A DNA stretch of 60,204 bases from Candidatus Bathyarchaeota archaeon (GCA_026014805.1 JAOZHR010000032.1:1-60204); one strand, 5' to 3'. Positions 32,827 to 42,398 are shown, counted from the stretch's first letter. Numbers and translations: made by a program. Notes: generated by a model not told the origin, from the sequence alone.

Positions 32827-34185
32827 CTATCTTTGAGATGGTTTACTTTTCTCAGGCTCACCGGCTATAACCTCCTCTTCTATGAGCTCAACAATGAGTG
32901 TTGGCCCTTCCTTTGCCAAGATTTTTACCCTACGATTAGGCTTTATGATCGTGTCTGAACGTGCCTTCCAATACTCACCACGAAACCGAATAAACCCCAC
33001 TTTCTCCGGGCCAATCTCATCTAACGTTCGACCAATTCCACCAATAAGTTCAAGCACAGTAAGTCGCTTTTTCTTCGCCTTAACTATCTTATAAAGAACC
33101 AACGCTGAGAAACCTGTCAAAATTCCTACAAAAGCTATCACCACAACCATGAAAAACTGGTACCATTCTGGAGAAATCAGCCATCGTGTAGGATCAAATC
33201 GAAGCAAAAGCAACGTTCCTACGGATAAACAAAATATTCCAGCTGGACCAAAAAACTGGAGTCCTGGGTCTCTCATCTCCACGAATACTAAAACTCCGCC
33301 CAAAGTAATGAGTACAATAGGTAAGAGATCAACATGGAACCCCAGCCCAATTAAACCCAAGATTAAAAGGATGCCTCCTATGATTTCTCCTTCATATCCA
33401 GCGGTGAAGAAGCCAAAAATGACGCCGTAAACCCCAAGAGTGAACAAGAGATACGCGATCATAGGGTCTGAGATGACACGTAAAACCCGCACATGTATGC
33501 TTGCCCCAAAATAGTGTATCGCCGCATTTTTTGTTTGAATCGTCAATTGCCCTTTTTCCGCCACTTCCACGTCAATTCCGTCAACAACATCTAGCAGTTC
33601 TTCTAGTGTAGTCGCCACTTTTTCTATGACTCCATAGTTTTTCGCATTCTCTGCCCCTATGTTAAGGTTCTCCGTCACGAACTTGGCAACAATCGTTTCA
33701 TTTCTACCGTGCATTTTTGCTCTTTGAACAATGAACTCCGTTAGCGAATTGATTAACTTTGGATCCTGTATCAACTCTCCAGTTGGGTATGCCCGTGGAG
33801 CACAAGATCCTAGAATAGAGAACGGTGCCATCGCCACTACGTGTGATGAAAGGACGATAAAAGTGCCTGCAGACCATGCCGTTGCTCCTTTCGGATGTAC
33901 AAACGAAATCACGGGGATAGATGACCGTTCAATAAGGTCTATAATACTAAATGTTGCATCTAGCGAGCCTCCATGAGTGTTTAAAAGAAGCACCACGGCC
34001 TTAGCATTGACTTTGTAGGCTTCATCCATCCCCTCCTTAATGAGTTCTGAAGCCCCAAAGTTGATCACTCCATCTAATTCTATAACGATCACCGAATCAC
34101 TGCTGGATCCAAAAGAAGTACAAACACCCAGCCATACAGAAAAAAAGAGGATTATAACAAGTACGCGCGCGACACGTAAGCTCAT
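32827..34185 (-). CDS. NfeD-like membrane serine protease
   Basis: 452 residues: signal/anchor (about 7-27), a ClpP-like protease domain with NTHGGSLDATFSIIDLI and the nucleophile region ATAWSAGTFIVLSSHV, four or five membrane helices (about 235-370), and a C-terminal OB/NfeD domain (IGRTLDEIGPEKVGFIRFRG). In Pyrococcus the homologue cleaves the stomatin C-terminus. It is coupled by four-base overlap to the SPFH gene upstream, the classic STOPP-stomatin pair. A GTACGCGCGCG tract falls within its first codons. Confidence 0.92.
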   Translation of the reverse strand: MSLRVARVLVIILFFSVWLGVCTSFGSSSDSVIVIELDGVINFGASELIKEGMDEAYKVNAKAVVLLLNTHGGSLDATFSIIDLIERSSIPVISFVHPKGATAWSAGTFIVLSSHVVAMAPFSILGSCAPRAYPTGELIQDPKLINSLTEFIVQRAKMHGRNETIVAKFVTENLNIGAENAKNYGVIEKVATTLEELLDVVDGIDVEVAEKGQLTIQTKNAAIHYFGASIHVRVLRVISDPMIAYLLFTLGVYGVIFGFFTAGYEGEIIGGILLILGLIGLGFHVDLLPIVLITLGGVLVFVEMRDPGLQFFGPAGIFCLSVGTLLLLRFDPTRWLISPEWYQFFMVVVIAFVGILTGFSALVLYKIVKAKKKRLTVLELIGGIGRTLDEIGPEKVGFIRFRGEYWKARSDTIIKPNRRVKILAKEGPTLIVELIEEEVIAGEPEKSKPSQR

Positions 34186-34985
34186 TTCTTCTTAACCTGT
34201 TCCCCTTTCCCCGCGGTTGCGCGGGCTATGGCAACGATGTTCCCAAGTTCGCGTAAGTCAGTGGTCGAAGTAACCACTACCAGATTCTTTTCTCGTGCAA
34301 TGTCTGTCAGTGTTTGGAGCTCTCGCAACTTTAATGTGATCGGGCTTTTGCTGTAGATTTCTGCGGCCTGCGCCATCTTCTCCGCTGCGATATATTCTCC
34401 CTCAGCCACGATTATCCTGGCTCTCTTCTCTCTCTCAGCCTCTGCTTGCTTTGCAATTGCCCTCTGCATTTCCGCCGGAAGTAGGACATCGCTGATGGCT
34501 ACCGCGCTCACTTTTATACCCCACGGGTCGGTAATTTCATCTATTTCCTCCTGAATCTGCCTTGTGAACTCTGTCGTTTTTATCAACAGGTCATCAAGCT
34601 CCGCGTGACCTAAGACATCCCGTAACACGGTCTTTGCTAACGTTTGAGTGGCATGAACGTAATTCTCTACCTCGCAGATCGCCTTTACGGGATCGATCAC
34701 TCGATAATACACAAACGAGTCTACATCGCACCGTATGTTATCCCTCGTAATTATTTTTATCATGCGTGCATCGTATGTTATGGTTCTTAAATCCACTACG
34801 CGTGTTCTGTCGATTCCTGGTATAATGAAAATCAATCCTGGACCCTTGGCACCGACGAGTCGACCTAAGCGGAAAATAACTGCTCTCTCATATTCTCTCA
34901 CGATTCTAATCGAAGACGTCAGGATGGATAAGACAATTATCACGAGAACAAACAAAGCAAGGATTTCATATATCAAAGGAATCAC
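34182..34985 (-). CDS. SPFH/band 7 (stomatin-like) membrane protein
   Basis: 267 residues with an N-terminal membrane segment (about 5-24), the band-7 core IVREYERAVIFRLGRLVGAK and KGPGLIFIIPGIDRTRVVDL, and an Ala/Glu-rich coiled coil (KQAEAEREKRARIIVAEGE). These proteins assemble into membrane cages that regulate proteases and channels. Overlaps the NfeD gene by ATGA, so both are made together and probably interact. Confidence 0.94.
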   Translation of the reverse strand: MIPLIYEILALFVLVIIVLSILTSSIRIVREYERAVIFRLGRLVGAKGPGLIFIIPGIDRTRVVDLRTITYDARMIKIITRDNIRCDVDSFVYYRVIDPVKAICEVENYVHATQTLAKTVLRDVLGHAELDDLLIKTTEFTRQIQEEIDEITDPWGIKVSAVAISDVLLPAEMQRAIAKQAEAEREKRARIIVAEGEYIAAEKMAQAAEIYSKSPITLKLRELQTLTDIAREKNLVVVTSTTDLRELGNIVAIARATAGKGEQVKKK

Positions 34986-35117
34986 TGAAAAACCATTGAA
35001 AGATGCCCATTAATAAATGTATATCTCAAGTCCCCCTTCTCCTCCTCAGCACACCCTCCAAAGGAGCCACGAAGGCAAAAAAACTGCTTTCATGGTGAAA
35101 ATCAATTCTGAGAAATG

Positions 35118-35153
35118 AGCTGCTAGAAAGAGCGCGCGCGCATGACAGCAGCT
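35118..35153. repeat. Stem-loop presenting a GCGCGCGCGCATG tract
   Basis: AGCTGCT (35118-35124) and AGCAGCT (35147-35153) form a perfect seven-base stem. The 22-base loop contains the thirteen-base alternating tract 35132-35144. This is the only tract I see enclosed by its own stem. Confidence 0.45.
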
Positions 35154-35221
35154 TGGAATTATTGAGCGGATAGAAAAATTACGACTGCTGGAGTAGGGGA
35201 ATATTGTTCTAACATTGATTT

Positions 35222-35758
35222 TTAGATTAATAATTGGATGTAGTCTGCTATGAAATGAGCGATTATGGCTCCTAATATGGCGAGTAGAGCATATTTTAGT
35301 CCTTCTTTGTAGGGTTTTTCATGGCTTATTTTGCCTACGTAGCTTCCTAGAATGAATGCCATTATGGTTCCGATTACGAATGTAAGTATTGTAGCTTGGT
35401 TTATGGGGAGAACTATGAATGGGGATAGTAGAACTAGCACAGCGGCGATTGTTGATGTGAATGCAAAGAGGGTGTTTGCGAGGATCTCCTTCTTGGAATG
35501 TATTCTTGTTATTGATCCATGGTCTGTCGTTGCATGAATTTGCAATGCTCTTTCCGCTGATTGAGACATGAAGAACCCGATGGAATTTCCAAATGCGTTA
35601 GCAAAGCCACCGATTATTCCAGTAATTATCACAAACCGAGTGGAGGAAGTAACCTCAACAATCCCTATTATCAGACCTAAACACATAATCAAACCATCAG
35701 CAAGCCCAAAGGCGATTCCTTCTAAACGATAGCTTTCCTTTGATGATTCTTCAGTCAT
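35222..35758 (-). CDS. VIT1/CCC1-family Fe/Mn transporter
   Basis: 178 residues from ATG 35758 (MTEESSKESYRLEGIAFGLA); a start at 35797 would add thirteen. Five helices with the conserved DGLIMCLGLIIGIVE and GGFANAFGNSIGFFMSQSAE segments of the CCC1/VIT family, which exports or stores iron or manganese. The cytoplasmic metal-binding loop (HATTDHGSITRIHSKKE) is short. Could complement the FeoAB uptake system at 56 kb. Confidence 0.85.
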   Translation of the reverse strand: MTEESSKESYRLEGIAFGLADGLIMCLGLIIGIVEVTSSTRFVIITGIIGGFANAFGNSIGFFMSQSAERALQIHATTDHGSITRIHSKKEILANTLFAFTSTIAAVLVLLSPFIVLPINQATILTFVIGTIMAFILGSYVGKISHEKPYKEGLKYALLAILGAIIAHFIADYIQLLI

Positions 35759-35968
35759 CTTGCAGCCCCTTGTTCTAAAAGCTAGCCAGATGACCACGAT
35801 TTATACATTGTGTTGACAAAGAGGCCGATCGGACCACGAATAAGCCGCAATGTAGTTAAATTCTTGGAGAGCCATGTGATGCGGGGCTCGTCTGCTCTTA
35901 GTTCGTAACTCTAGTGCTTGGTGAACATTTTAAAGTCAGATATTCGAAATTGTCTTGTGGTGTAAGAA

Positions 35969-36676
35969 TTGGTCCTGCCAGCTAAAATCTTCGAGATAAA
36001 AGAAGAAGCTAACCCCGAACTAATAGTTGGAAAGCTCAAGGATTTCCGAGAAGAGGAACTTTACGAAACGGAGAAGGGAGAAACCGTAAACCTAGTAACA
36101 GAAATTCTAGACTTGAAACTAGAAGAGGGCACGGTCTCAGGTGTTTTCAGCAAAGATTTCGTGCAAAGACGTTTCTACAAACGGAAGTTGATCGAGACCC
36201 CCATCACGGAAGAGTCCTCTTTTTGGATTAAATTATTCAATGGAAGAGTTTTCATCATCGTGTCAGCGCCTTCTGTGGCCCGCGGAGTGAAAAAACTATT
36301 AACAAACTACGTTGCGAACAAGCTTAGCAAAGTCCTTTTTATCACGCCGCATGCGATTGTCGAGGCAAAAATTTCCCACGCAACTCTGAAGAAGCTTCAC
36401 GAATCAAACCCACAGGCGACAAGGCTCATATGGTTTGACCAGGTTGACATACCTGGCGTAGAAAAACTTTGTCTGGCAGGATCGGGGCTCACTGATACAA
36501 AGCTATATCGTGATTATCTTGAACATGGAAAAATCTGGTATGTCGTCTTTGAAGTCCATAAGCGCGGGATTACAGTCGGGATGACGAGGAATAGTGTAGT
36601 GACGCTCTTCAGCAAAAGCACTCCTGAAGAATTCGTAGAATACATCCTAGAAGACATTCTAATGCTCATTGAGTAA
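35969..36676 (+). CDS. Conserved-looking archaeal protein of unknown function
   Basis: 235 residues, TTG start, soluble and charged. Visible parts: an N-terminal IKEEANPELIVGKLKDFREE segment, a central beta-rich region with RVFIIVSAPSVARGVKKLL, and a C-terminal KIWYVVFEVHKRGITVGMTR. No catalytic motif or family I can name. Solitary gene. The long uninterrupted frame and clear protein composition make it real. Confidence 0.7.
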   Translation: MVLPAKIFEIKEEANPELIVGKLKDFREEELYETEKGETVNLVTEILDLKLEEGTVSGVFSKDFVQRRFYKRKLIETPITEESSFWIKLFNGRVFIIVSAPSVARGVKKLLTNYVANKLSKVLFITPHAIVEAKISHATLKKLHESNPQATRLIWFDQVDIPGVEKLCLAGSGLTDTKLYRDYLEHGKIWYVVFEVHKRGITVGMTRNSVVTLFSKSTPEEFVEYILEDILMLIE

Positions 36677-36696
36677 TAGAATAGGTACGCATGGCA

Positions 36697-37116
36697 TTAT
36701 TCTTCCATCATTCTTGGGTGAACCGAATGACGACAATGGGGACACGTCACTTGACCTCTGGGGTAACTTGCCCGCCACTTCTTTTTACAAAAAGGACATT
36801 GCAGCTTCATCGTCTTTCCAGGAAGAAAGAATTTTTGTCGACTAAACATAAGCACTGCGATCCCTGAAATCAACGTTGCCACTGCCAAAATTACGAAATA
36901 TGCTAGTTTAAATTCGATACCATGAGTCAGAATGAGTTGTTCTTCCCAGAGAAAAGCCCAAAAGGCTGACATGGGATCTGCGTCAGAAGACAGTTTCGGC
37001 CATGCTTTCCACGCCACAACAATAAGTGTAGTAAGCCCAATGAAACAAAGCGTTGCACCAAGTACATAGCCCAGCTTATGCCGTCGAACTGTCATCTTCA
37101 ACTTTGCAAACTCCAA
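36697..37116 (-). CDS. Membrane protein with C-terminal zinc ribbon
   Basis: 139 residues: two helices (about 18-36 and 68-88), then a C-terminal C4 zinc ribbon (LQCPFCKKKWRASYPRGQVT, CPHCRHS). The ribbon probably faces the cytoplasm. Function unknown. Convergent with the preceding hypothetical gene, twenty bases apart. Confidence 0.7.
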   Translation of the reverse strand: MEFAKLKMTVRRHKLGYVLGATLCFIGLTTLIVVAWKAWPKLSSDADPMSAFWAFLWEEQLILTHGIEFKLAYFVILAVATLISGIAVLMFSRQKFFLPGKTMKLQCPFCKKKWRASYPRGQVTCPHCRHSVHPRMMEE

Positions 37117-37330
37117 ATTTAGGTTGTCTCACAAAAAAGAGTTCTAATTAACTTCTTAAAGTTGTTATGAATCTAAACATCAGGTTACGTTTACGCTTGT
37201 GTGCGAGTAGTTATCTAAAGAGAAACCTTTCAAACAACTTCTAGATGTTTTCTTAACGAATTTGAGTGTCACATGTACCTGCGTGTTGAAAACGCAAAAG
37301 TTAACTCTCAAGCTCAAGAAAGCTTCAGAT

Positions 37331-37423
37331 ATGGTGTTAACACGCGTTAGAGATGTAATAGGCAGCGTATACTCTGGAAACTCGGCTGAAGATTTTCTAA
37401 AGATGTTGGAACCTGCTAAATGA
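37331..37423 (+). CDS. Possible remnant of a small regulatory protein
   Basis: ATG 37331 to TGA 37423: MVLTRVRDVIGSVYSGNSAE, DFLKMLEPAK. Upstream codons in the same frame (LKTQKLTLKLKKASD) also look protein-like, but stops precede them. No family. Weak call. The rest of 37117-37510 holds nothing else I can support. Confidence 0.25.
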   Translation: MVLTRVRDVIGSVYSGNSAEDFLKMLEPAK

Positions 37424-37510
37424 CTAGAGTGAAAGTCTGAAGCTTGGAAAAGGTTTATATGAGAATTCAACAGATTCAGTTTTCCATTAGTTGTATAAGG
37501 AGAAAGTTGA

Positions 37511-37726
37511 ATGGGAAGATTGCTAAAAAACAAAACGTTGAACTATTGGGTTTGCGGCATAATTTTCAGTATAATCTTCGCAATAATCGGCGCCATAACC
37601 AATTTCGCAATAGATACAGCAGAATTTATCGTAGGAGCAGTTCTTGCATTTATTCTCTACATAATTATCATGCCATATATTACTGGGCGTCTGGTGGATT
37701 TCGTCTCGGATAGGTGGATGGATTAG
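37511..37726 (+). CDS. Small membrane protein, 71 residues
   Basis: ATG 37511 preceded by AAGGAGAAAG. Two hydrophobic segments (about 11-32 and 38-58), separated by a short acidic loop, with a charged C-terminus (GRLVDFVSDRWMD). No family recognised. A tract (37739-37751) follows its stop. Confidence 0.65.
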   Translation: MGRLLKNKTLNYWVCGIIFSIIFAIIGAITNFAIDTAEFIVGAVLAFILYIIIMPYITGRLVDFVSDRWMD

Positions 37727-37916
37727 CCACGTTAGAAAACGTGCGTGCACAAAGAGAGAAATGAAAATCAACGTACATTGAGAGTAAAGAAAACGCTTTG
37801 AAGCTGAGCGTAAAGTTCTTTCTTTTTTCTTGAAGCCTCTAATTAAGGTCTTCCTACAATTACCCTTTAGTTTTTCCCTAAACCTGTTTTGACAAAAAAA
37901 GAGTTGGGAGGTTGCG

Positions 37917-38345
37917 CTATTCGTGGTCCCACCGTTTGGTGACCCTTACTATGATGAAGACTACGAAGGCTACGATGATGAAGGTTATCAGCGCTGCCAA
38001 GAATTCTCCTACGCCGAAAAGCTGGCCAACATAGTTTGGGTCTATTGGGGTCCCCTGGCTATCCAATTCTGTCGATGGAACTGGTATTTTGAATGTGGCG
38101 AGATTTCCAAGGCCGGGTACAGCGAGGCCTATTACGGGCATTACTAAGCCTGTTACAAGTGCTTGGACAAGGGCACCGAGATAAACACCCATGATAAAGG
38201 CGACAGCAAGGCCCATGACTTTGTACTTTGAAAGGAAGTCCCTGAATTCATTCCACATGCCTTCCTTTGGTGGCGGGGATGGCGTCGGCGTCAACAATTC
38301 ACGAATCTTTGTAAGCTCCTTCAACATTTTATCTTCTTTCGTCAA
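37917..38345 (-). CDS. mscL: Large-conductance mechanosensitive channel MscL
   Basis: 142 residues. After a Pro-rich N-terminal stretch (LLTPTPSPPPKEG) comes the MscL core: FRDFLSKYKVMGLAVAFIMG (helix 1), a periplasmic-side loop, and LAALITFIIVAFVVFIIVRV (helix 2). It opens under membrane tension to release solutes on osmotic downshock. The Pro-rich leader is longer than usual. Confidence 0.88.
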   Translation of the reverse strand: MTKEDKMLKELTKIRELLTPTPSPPPKEGMWNEFRDFLSKYKVMGLAVAFIMGVYLGALVQALVTGLVMPVIGLAVPGLGNLATFKIPVPSTELDSQGTPIDPNYVGQLFGVGEFLAALITFIIVAFVVFIIVRVTKRWDHE

Positions 38346-38410
38346 CCTTTTCCCTCAGCGCTCCCTCATGTTCACTTGCTTTTATAGATTGTCCGATTTC
38401 AAACATGCCC

Positions 38411-38421
38411 CGCGCGCGTGC
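38411..38421. repeat. CGCGCGCGTGC tract
   Basis: Eleven alternating bases eight bases outside the stop of the HTH/zinc-ribbon gene. Confidence 0.45.
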
Positions 38422-38428
38422 CAGCTCG

Positions 38429-39004
38429 CTAAATGAGTAACAAAGCCTTTGTTTTCTTTCTTTTCCGTTTCTTTTTTGTGGCTTTTTTCTTTTCTACACG
38501 TTTCTTGGCTGGTTTTCTTTTCTTTTTTGCCTGTTTGGTTACGCTTGTGGGTGCAGGGATTTTTTGCTTGCCCAAGACGGTTCTGAAGGCTCCATGTTTA
38601 GGACATTTGAAAAGCCCTATGTGAAGTTGAAGTCTTTCGCCTTTTCGGTTTGGGCGTCCCGCCATCTTCCAAGTCTTTCTCGGCCTGGCGACTTCCACTC
38701 CACACTTGGGGCATTTAGCCACCCAGCCTCTTCCAGCTATAAAATACATTCGCCCCCTAACGATTTTCATACTAGTCTTTCCTTTCTCCACCAAACGATA
38801 AAGGAGGGCAGTAAAATCTGCTATGGCGAAGGTTGACATTTTACTGATTTCAGGGATACTGAATTCCGTGTGATAACGTATTCCCTCCATTATTTCTTGG
38901 GACGTGAAGGCTCGATCTTTTCGTTGTTCCAAAAAAGAAAGTATTTCCTCTTCTACTTTGCTGTGGAGTTTTCCATTTTCAAACGCTTTCTTATTTATGG
39001 GCAT
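38429..39004 (-). CDS. HTH/zinc-ribbon protein with histone H1-like lysine tail
   Basis: 191 residues in three parts: a winged-helix-like domain (about 10-85, HSKVEEEILSFLEQRKDRAF), a C4 zinc ribbon (CPKCGVEVARPRK with a later KCPKH), and a 35-residue Lys/Arg tail (KKKRKPAKKRVEKKK and on). The tail resembles chromatin-compacting tails. Probably a DNA-binding architectural or regulatory protein. A tract (39053-39063) lies upstream of its start. Confidence 0.78.
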   Translation of the reverse strand: MPINKKAFENGKLHSKVEEEILSFLEQRKDRAFTSQEIMEGIRYHTEFSIPEISKMSTFAIADFTALLYRLVEKGKTSMKIVRGRMYFIAGRGWVAKCPKCGVEVARPRKTWKMAGRPNRKGERLQLHIGLFKCPKHGAFRTVLGKQKIPAPTSVTKQAKKKRKPAKKRVEKKKATKKKRKRKKTKALLLI

Positions 39005-39072
39005 AAGATTCCTCCTTTTTAGTTTCGACGTCTCAAATCTTGTTTTGCATAAACGCGCGTGTGAATATCCCT

Positions 39073-39780
39073 CTATCTTGATCTTGCTTTGACTCTTGGC
39101 TCAAGCAATGTCCAAAGCCATTCTACAAATTCTCTCAAGTTCTTGGTTTGAATATATACGTCGCCTGGACCCCTAATTTCAGTGACTAATCCTTCTCCGC
39201 CCAGCAAAGTTTCTTTTAGTCCTCCGAATTTCTTAACTTTATAGTCGCAAGTATCACTGAAGGCAACGAGGTGGAAGTTATCAACAATCAAGGTTTGATC
39301 CGGCTTCAGTGTATGTTTGTCTATGGCACCGAAAGTGTTTATGAAAAGTGTTCCGTCACCTGTAACTTTTACCATGAATAGTCCTTGTCCGAAGAGCCCT
39401 TTTGTGAAGCCTTGCCATTGAATGTCTAAATCTACGTTTTGAGTGGAAGCAACATAGGCGGCTTTTTGAATTATGTAGCCTTGGTTTGGCTTAACTTCTA
39501 AAGTTTCGATGTCGCCCACTGGAGCTGAAACAAAGGCCACTTCTCCCTCATTTTGTTCTGCTCTGTAATCATTTACCCAGAAGGACTGACGTCCAAACAA
39601 TTTCAAGCCGATGCTTCCTAGAAGGCTTTTCTCACGCTTTCTAGTGTGAACATCAATGTTTGGGTCCATATAGGTCATTGCTCCAGACTCTGCGGTTATA
39701 GTTTCGCCGGGCTTCAACTTGACAACAAGCATTGAATAAGAAGGCTTGTACTTAATTTCATATTCCACTTCTATTCCCAC
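39073..39780 (-). CDS. AIM24/TIGR00266 family protein
   Basis: 235 residues with the family pattern LVVKLKPGETITAESGAMTY, LLGSIGLKLFGRQSFWVNDY, and the later LLGGEGLVTEIRGPGDVYIQ. Related to yeast mitochondrial Aim24 and bacterial homologues of unclear biochemical role; a trimeric beta-barrel fold is expected. Solitary gene. Confidence 0.9.
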   Translation of the reverse strand: MGIEVEYEIKYKPSYSMLVVKLKPGETITAESGAMTYMDPNIDVHTRKREKSLLGSIGLKLFGRQSFWVNDYRAEQNEGEVAFVSAPVGDIETLEVKPNQGYIIQKAAYVASTQNVDLDIQWQGFTKGLFGQGLFMVKVTGDGTLFINTFGAIDKHTLKPDQTLIVDNFHLVAFSDTCDYKVKKFGGLKETLLGGEGLVTEIRGPGDVYIQTKNLREFVEWLWTLLEPRVKARSR

Positions 39781-39980
39781 TTCAAATGTTTGTAAGTGAA
39801 CTTGTTAATAAAATTGCGCGCTCACAAATCTGAACCGCGCTTTCCAATAGCCTTACAGCCAAGCAGCCAGGACCATCAGCGCGTGACAGCGCAGAGATAT
39901 TCTACAACGTTTTGTGGATAAGTTTTAAATTCACCGCAATGAAATCAAATTCGGCTCCTGCTTAGTGCAGCATAATAGAA

Positions 39981-41315
39981 ATGTTGTGTGACGTTATGGA
40001 AAAGGAAAAGATATTACAAACGATAGAACGTGACAAAATAGACTTTATAGATTTGATGTTCTGTGACCTCTACGGTAATTTAAAGAGCGCCACGATTTCG
40101 CCCAGAGAGTTAGAGGATTGCCTTGACCACGGAAAATGGTTTGACGGCTCTTCTGTAGAAGGATTTACTAGAATACACGAAAGCGACATGCTACTGGTTC
40201 CAGACATATCCACGTACCTCCGTCTTCCTTGGCTGCGTGATGACAGAAACGTGGCAAGAATAATCTGCGACGTTCATGAACCAAGCAAAAACCCATTTGA
40301 AGGCGATCCTAGATATATCCTGAAACGAGTTCTGGAAAAGACCAAAAGCAAGGGGCACTCCTACTACGTGGGTCCAGAAATCGAGTTTTTCCTATTTAGA
40401 TCCAAAGAAAATGCAACTTATCACGATACAGCTGGATATTTTGACTTCTCGCCCCAAGACTTTGCAACTAGTATACGAGCGTTAATGGTTACCACCTTGG
40501 AGAAATTAGGCGTAAAAGTTGAAATGTCGCACCATGAATGCGCTCCAAGCCAACATGAAATAGATATACAATACTCTGAAGCCTTGAAGACTGCTGATAA
40601 CGTGATGATTCTTAAACAAGCCATTAAAACTGTTGCGAGCGACAAAGGTTTACATGCGACTTTCATGCCGAAACCCATCTACGGCGTCAACGGAAGCGGA
40701 ATGCACACACATCAATCAATCTTCAGCAAAGACGGCCAAAACCTCTTTCATGACAAAGAAGACAAGTACAGCCTATCTTCTCTCGCTTATTACTTCATGG
40801 GAGGCCAACTTAAATACATGCGAGAAATCGCAGCCATCTTATGTCCCACAGTAAACAGTTACAAACGGCTTGTACGAGGGTACGAAGCACCCGTTTACAT
40901 TTGCTGGGGGCAGAGAAATCGCTCAGCGTTGATTAGAGTTCCTAGATTCAGTGCGGGAAGAGAAAAGTCAACGAGGCTTGAACTAAGATGCCCCGACCCA
41001 AGCTGCAACCCCTACTTAGCCTTCGCTATCATGCTAGCTGCTGGTCTCAAAGGCATCGAAGAAAAGATTGAACCACCATCTGCCGTAGAAGAGGACGTAT
41101 ACGGCTTTGACGATCAAAGACTTGCAAAGTTTTACATCAAAACTCTGCCGGCAAATCTCCACGAAGCTATCGAAGAGCTTGAAAGAAGCAAATTGGCGGA
41201 AGAAACATTAGGTGAACACGCGTTCAAAAAATACATTGAGGTCAAGTTAACAGAATGGAATGAATTCCAGAGAAGCGTCACAGACTGGGAGTCTGACAGG
41301 TATCGAAACTTGTAA
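39981..41315 (+). CDS. glnA: Glutamine synthetase, type I
   Basis: ATP-dependent amidation of glutamate with ammonia. 444 residues from ATG 39981, or 439 from ATG 39996. Diagnostic: WFDGSSVEGFTRIHESDMLL, GPEIEFFLF, NGSGMHTHQSIF, NRSALIRVPRFSAGREKSTR and RCPDPSCNPYLAFA. No typical adenylylation tyrosine motif is evident, so feedback inhibition is more likely. No PII gene adjoins it. Confidence 0.95.
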   Translation: MLCDVMEKEKILQTIERDKIDFIDLMFCDLYGNLKSATISPRELEDCLDHGKWFDGSSVEGFTRIHESDMLLVPDISTYLRLPWLRDDRNVARIICDVHEPSKNPFEGDPRYILKRVLEKTKSKGHSYYVGPEIEFFLFRSKENATYHDTAGYFDFSPQDFATSIRALMVTTLEKLGVKVEMSHHECAPSQHEIDIQYSEALKTADNVMILKQAIKTVASDKGLHATFMPKPIYGVNGSGMHTHQSIFSKDGQNLFHDKEDKYSLSSLAYYFMGGQLKYMREIAAILCPTVNSYKRLVRGYEAPVYICWGQRNRSALIRVPRFSAGREKSTRLELRCPDPSCNPYLAFAIMLAAGLKGIEEKIEPPSAVEEDVYGFDDQRLAKFYIKTLPANLHEAIEELERSKLAEETLGEHAFKKYIEVKLTEWNEFQRSVTDWESDRYRNL

Positions 41316-41342
41316 ACTAAATGTGCTTCTCTAACATTAATT

Positions 41343-41840
41343 CTATGTCGCCAGACCTTGCTTTGCTATTTTATACGTTTTCGTTACGTCTTCAATTTCA
41401 CTGTTTTCGAAAGCGTACACTTCTTTCAAGTTCTTCTTCCAGTTTCGTTCATACATCTCAGGATCATCTATCCTCTTTTCCGAAGGGTCAACGTGGACCC
41501 ACTTGCCCTGCTTTTTGTCCCAAACCTCTGTCCACGCATGATCTGACATGTCAAGGATTAACCTTGCACGGTAACCGTTCGCAAGGCAGATAGCTGTGAA
41601 CAAGACACTGAATTCTCTGCATTTGCCCTGGCCATACTCAATTATTTCAAAAGGATCGCTATGGCGCACAATGTCGCCCTTGTTGAGTTCTACTCTGTCA
41701 TGAACCCATTCGACCAGTTCGGGCAAAGTCTGCCTTTTCTTAAAGAATTTTTCAAGCCGGCTCAGTAAAGAGGGGTCTGTCAGTCTTTCGCTGATTCTCC
41801 GGTACATTTCTATGGCTTCCGGATTCGGCGATGAATTCAT
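41343..41840 (-). CDS. Transglutaminase-like protein, cytosolic
   Basis: 165 residues with the transglutaminase/protease triad: Cys in YGQGKCREFSVLFTAICLAN, His in SDHAWTEVWDKKQGKWVHVD, and the Asp of HVDPSE. It lacks a signal peptide. The archaeal relatives may be proteases or peptide N-glycanase-like. A membrane-bound relative is encoded at 42542-43366. Confidence 0.85.
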   Translation of the reverse strand: MNSSPNPEAIEMYRRISERLTDPSLLSRLEKFFKKRQTLPELVEWVHDRVELNKGDIVRHSDPFEIIEYGQGKCREFSVLFTAICLANGYRARLILDMSDHAWTEVWDKKQGKWVHVDPSEKRIDDPEMYERNWKKNLKEVYAFENSEIEDVTKTYKIAKQGLAT

Positions 41841-42058
41841 GGCATTTTTCTTCCGGTTTCAGATACTTATGGGCGAGGTTCAACGATATATTTCTTAGGA
41901 GGCTTCGAAAATGTGTTATGAAAGAGAAATAAATACTCAAAATCAGTGTCGTGCGTGCGTAAGCTAGTTTTATTGCTGAAAACGTGGATTCCAAATATTT
42001 ACTTATGTTTCTTAAGAGATTTATCCGCTGCAATATATCCTTAAAGAGAGACGGTGCT

Positions 42059-42340
42059 ATGACTCGTTCAAAGCTGGAAAGGTATCTTAGCATTCTTGAA
42101 GTTTTGGTTTCTCGACCCTTGGAACTTGAGATAATTCTTTATCAGGTCGACGAAGAGTGGGGTATTCTGAAGGAGTATTTGGACTTTCTGATTCTGCATG
42201 GACTTGTTGAGAAACTCCCCTTAGACAAGAAAAGAGTCGTTTACACAGTCACTGAGAAAGGACTCGCATTACTGAGAACGCTACAAGGACAGGAATATCT
42301 TGACGAACACCAGAACTTATTGCTAGTATACGAAGAATAA
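42059..42340 (+). CDS. Winged-helix DNA-binding protein
   Basis: About 93 residues from ATG 42059. MTRSKLERYLSILEVLVSRP, LELEIILYQVDEEWGILKEY and VVYTVTEKGLALLRTLQGQE give the helix-turn-helix plus wing of small archaeal transcription regulators. A longer frame begins at 41984, but its first 25 residues look non-coding. A GCGCGCGCAT tract starts at the base after the stop. Confidence 0.8.
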   Translation: MTRSKLERYLSILEVLVSRPLELEIILYQVDEEWGILKEYLDFLILHGLVEKLPLDKKRVVYTVTEKGLALLRTLQGQEYLDEHQNLLLVYEE

Positions 42341-42351
42341 GCGCGCGCATA
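42341..42351. repeat. GCGCGCGCATA tract
   Basis: Eleven alternating bases immediately following the stop of the winged-helix gene. Confidence 0.5.
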
Positions 42352-42398
42352 GTATTATTCGAGTATCTGTAGTATAGTCAGGTTAGAATAGCCTATAA

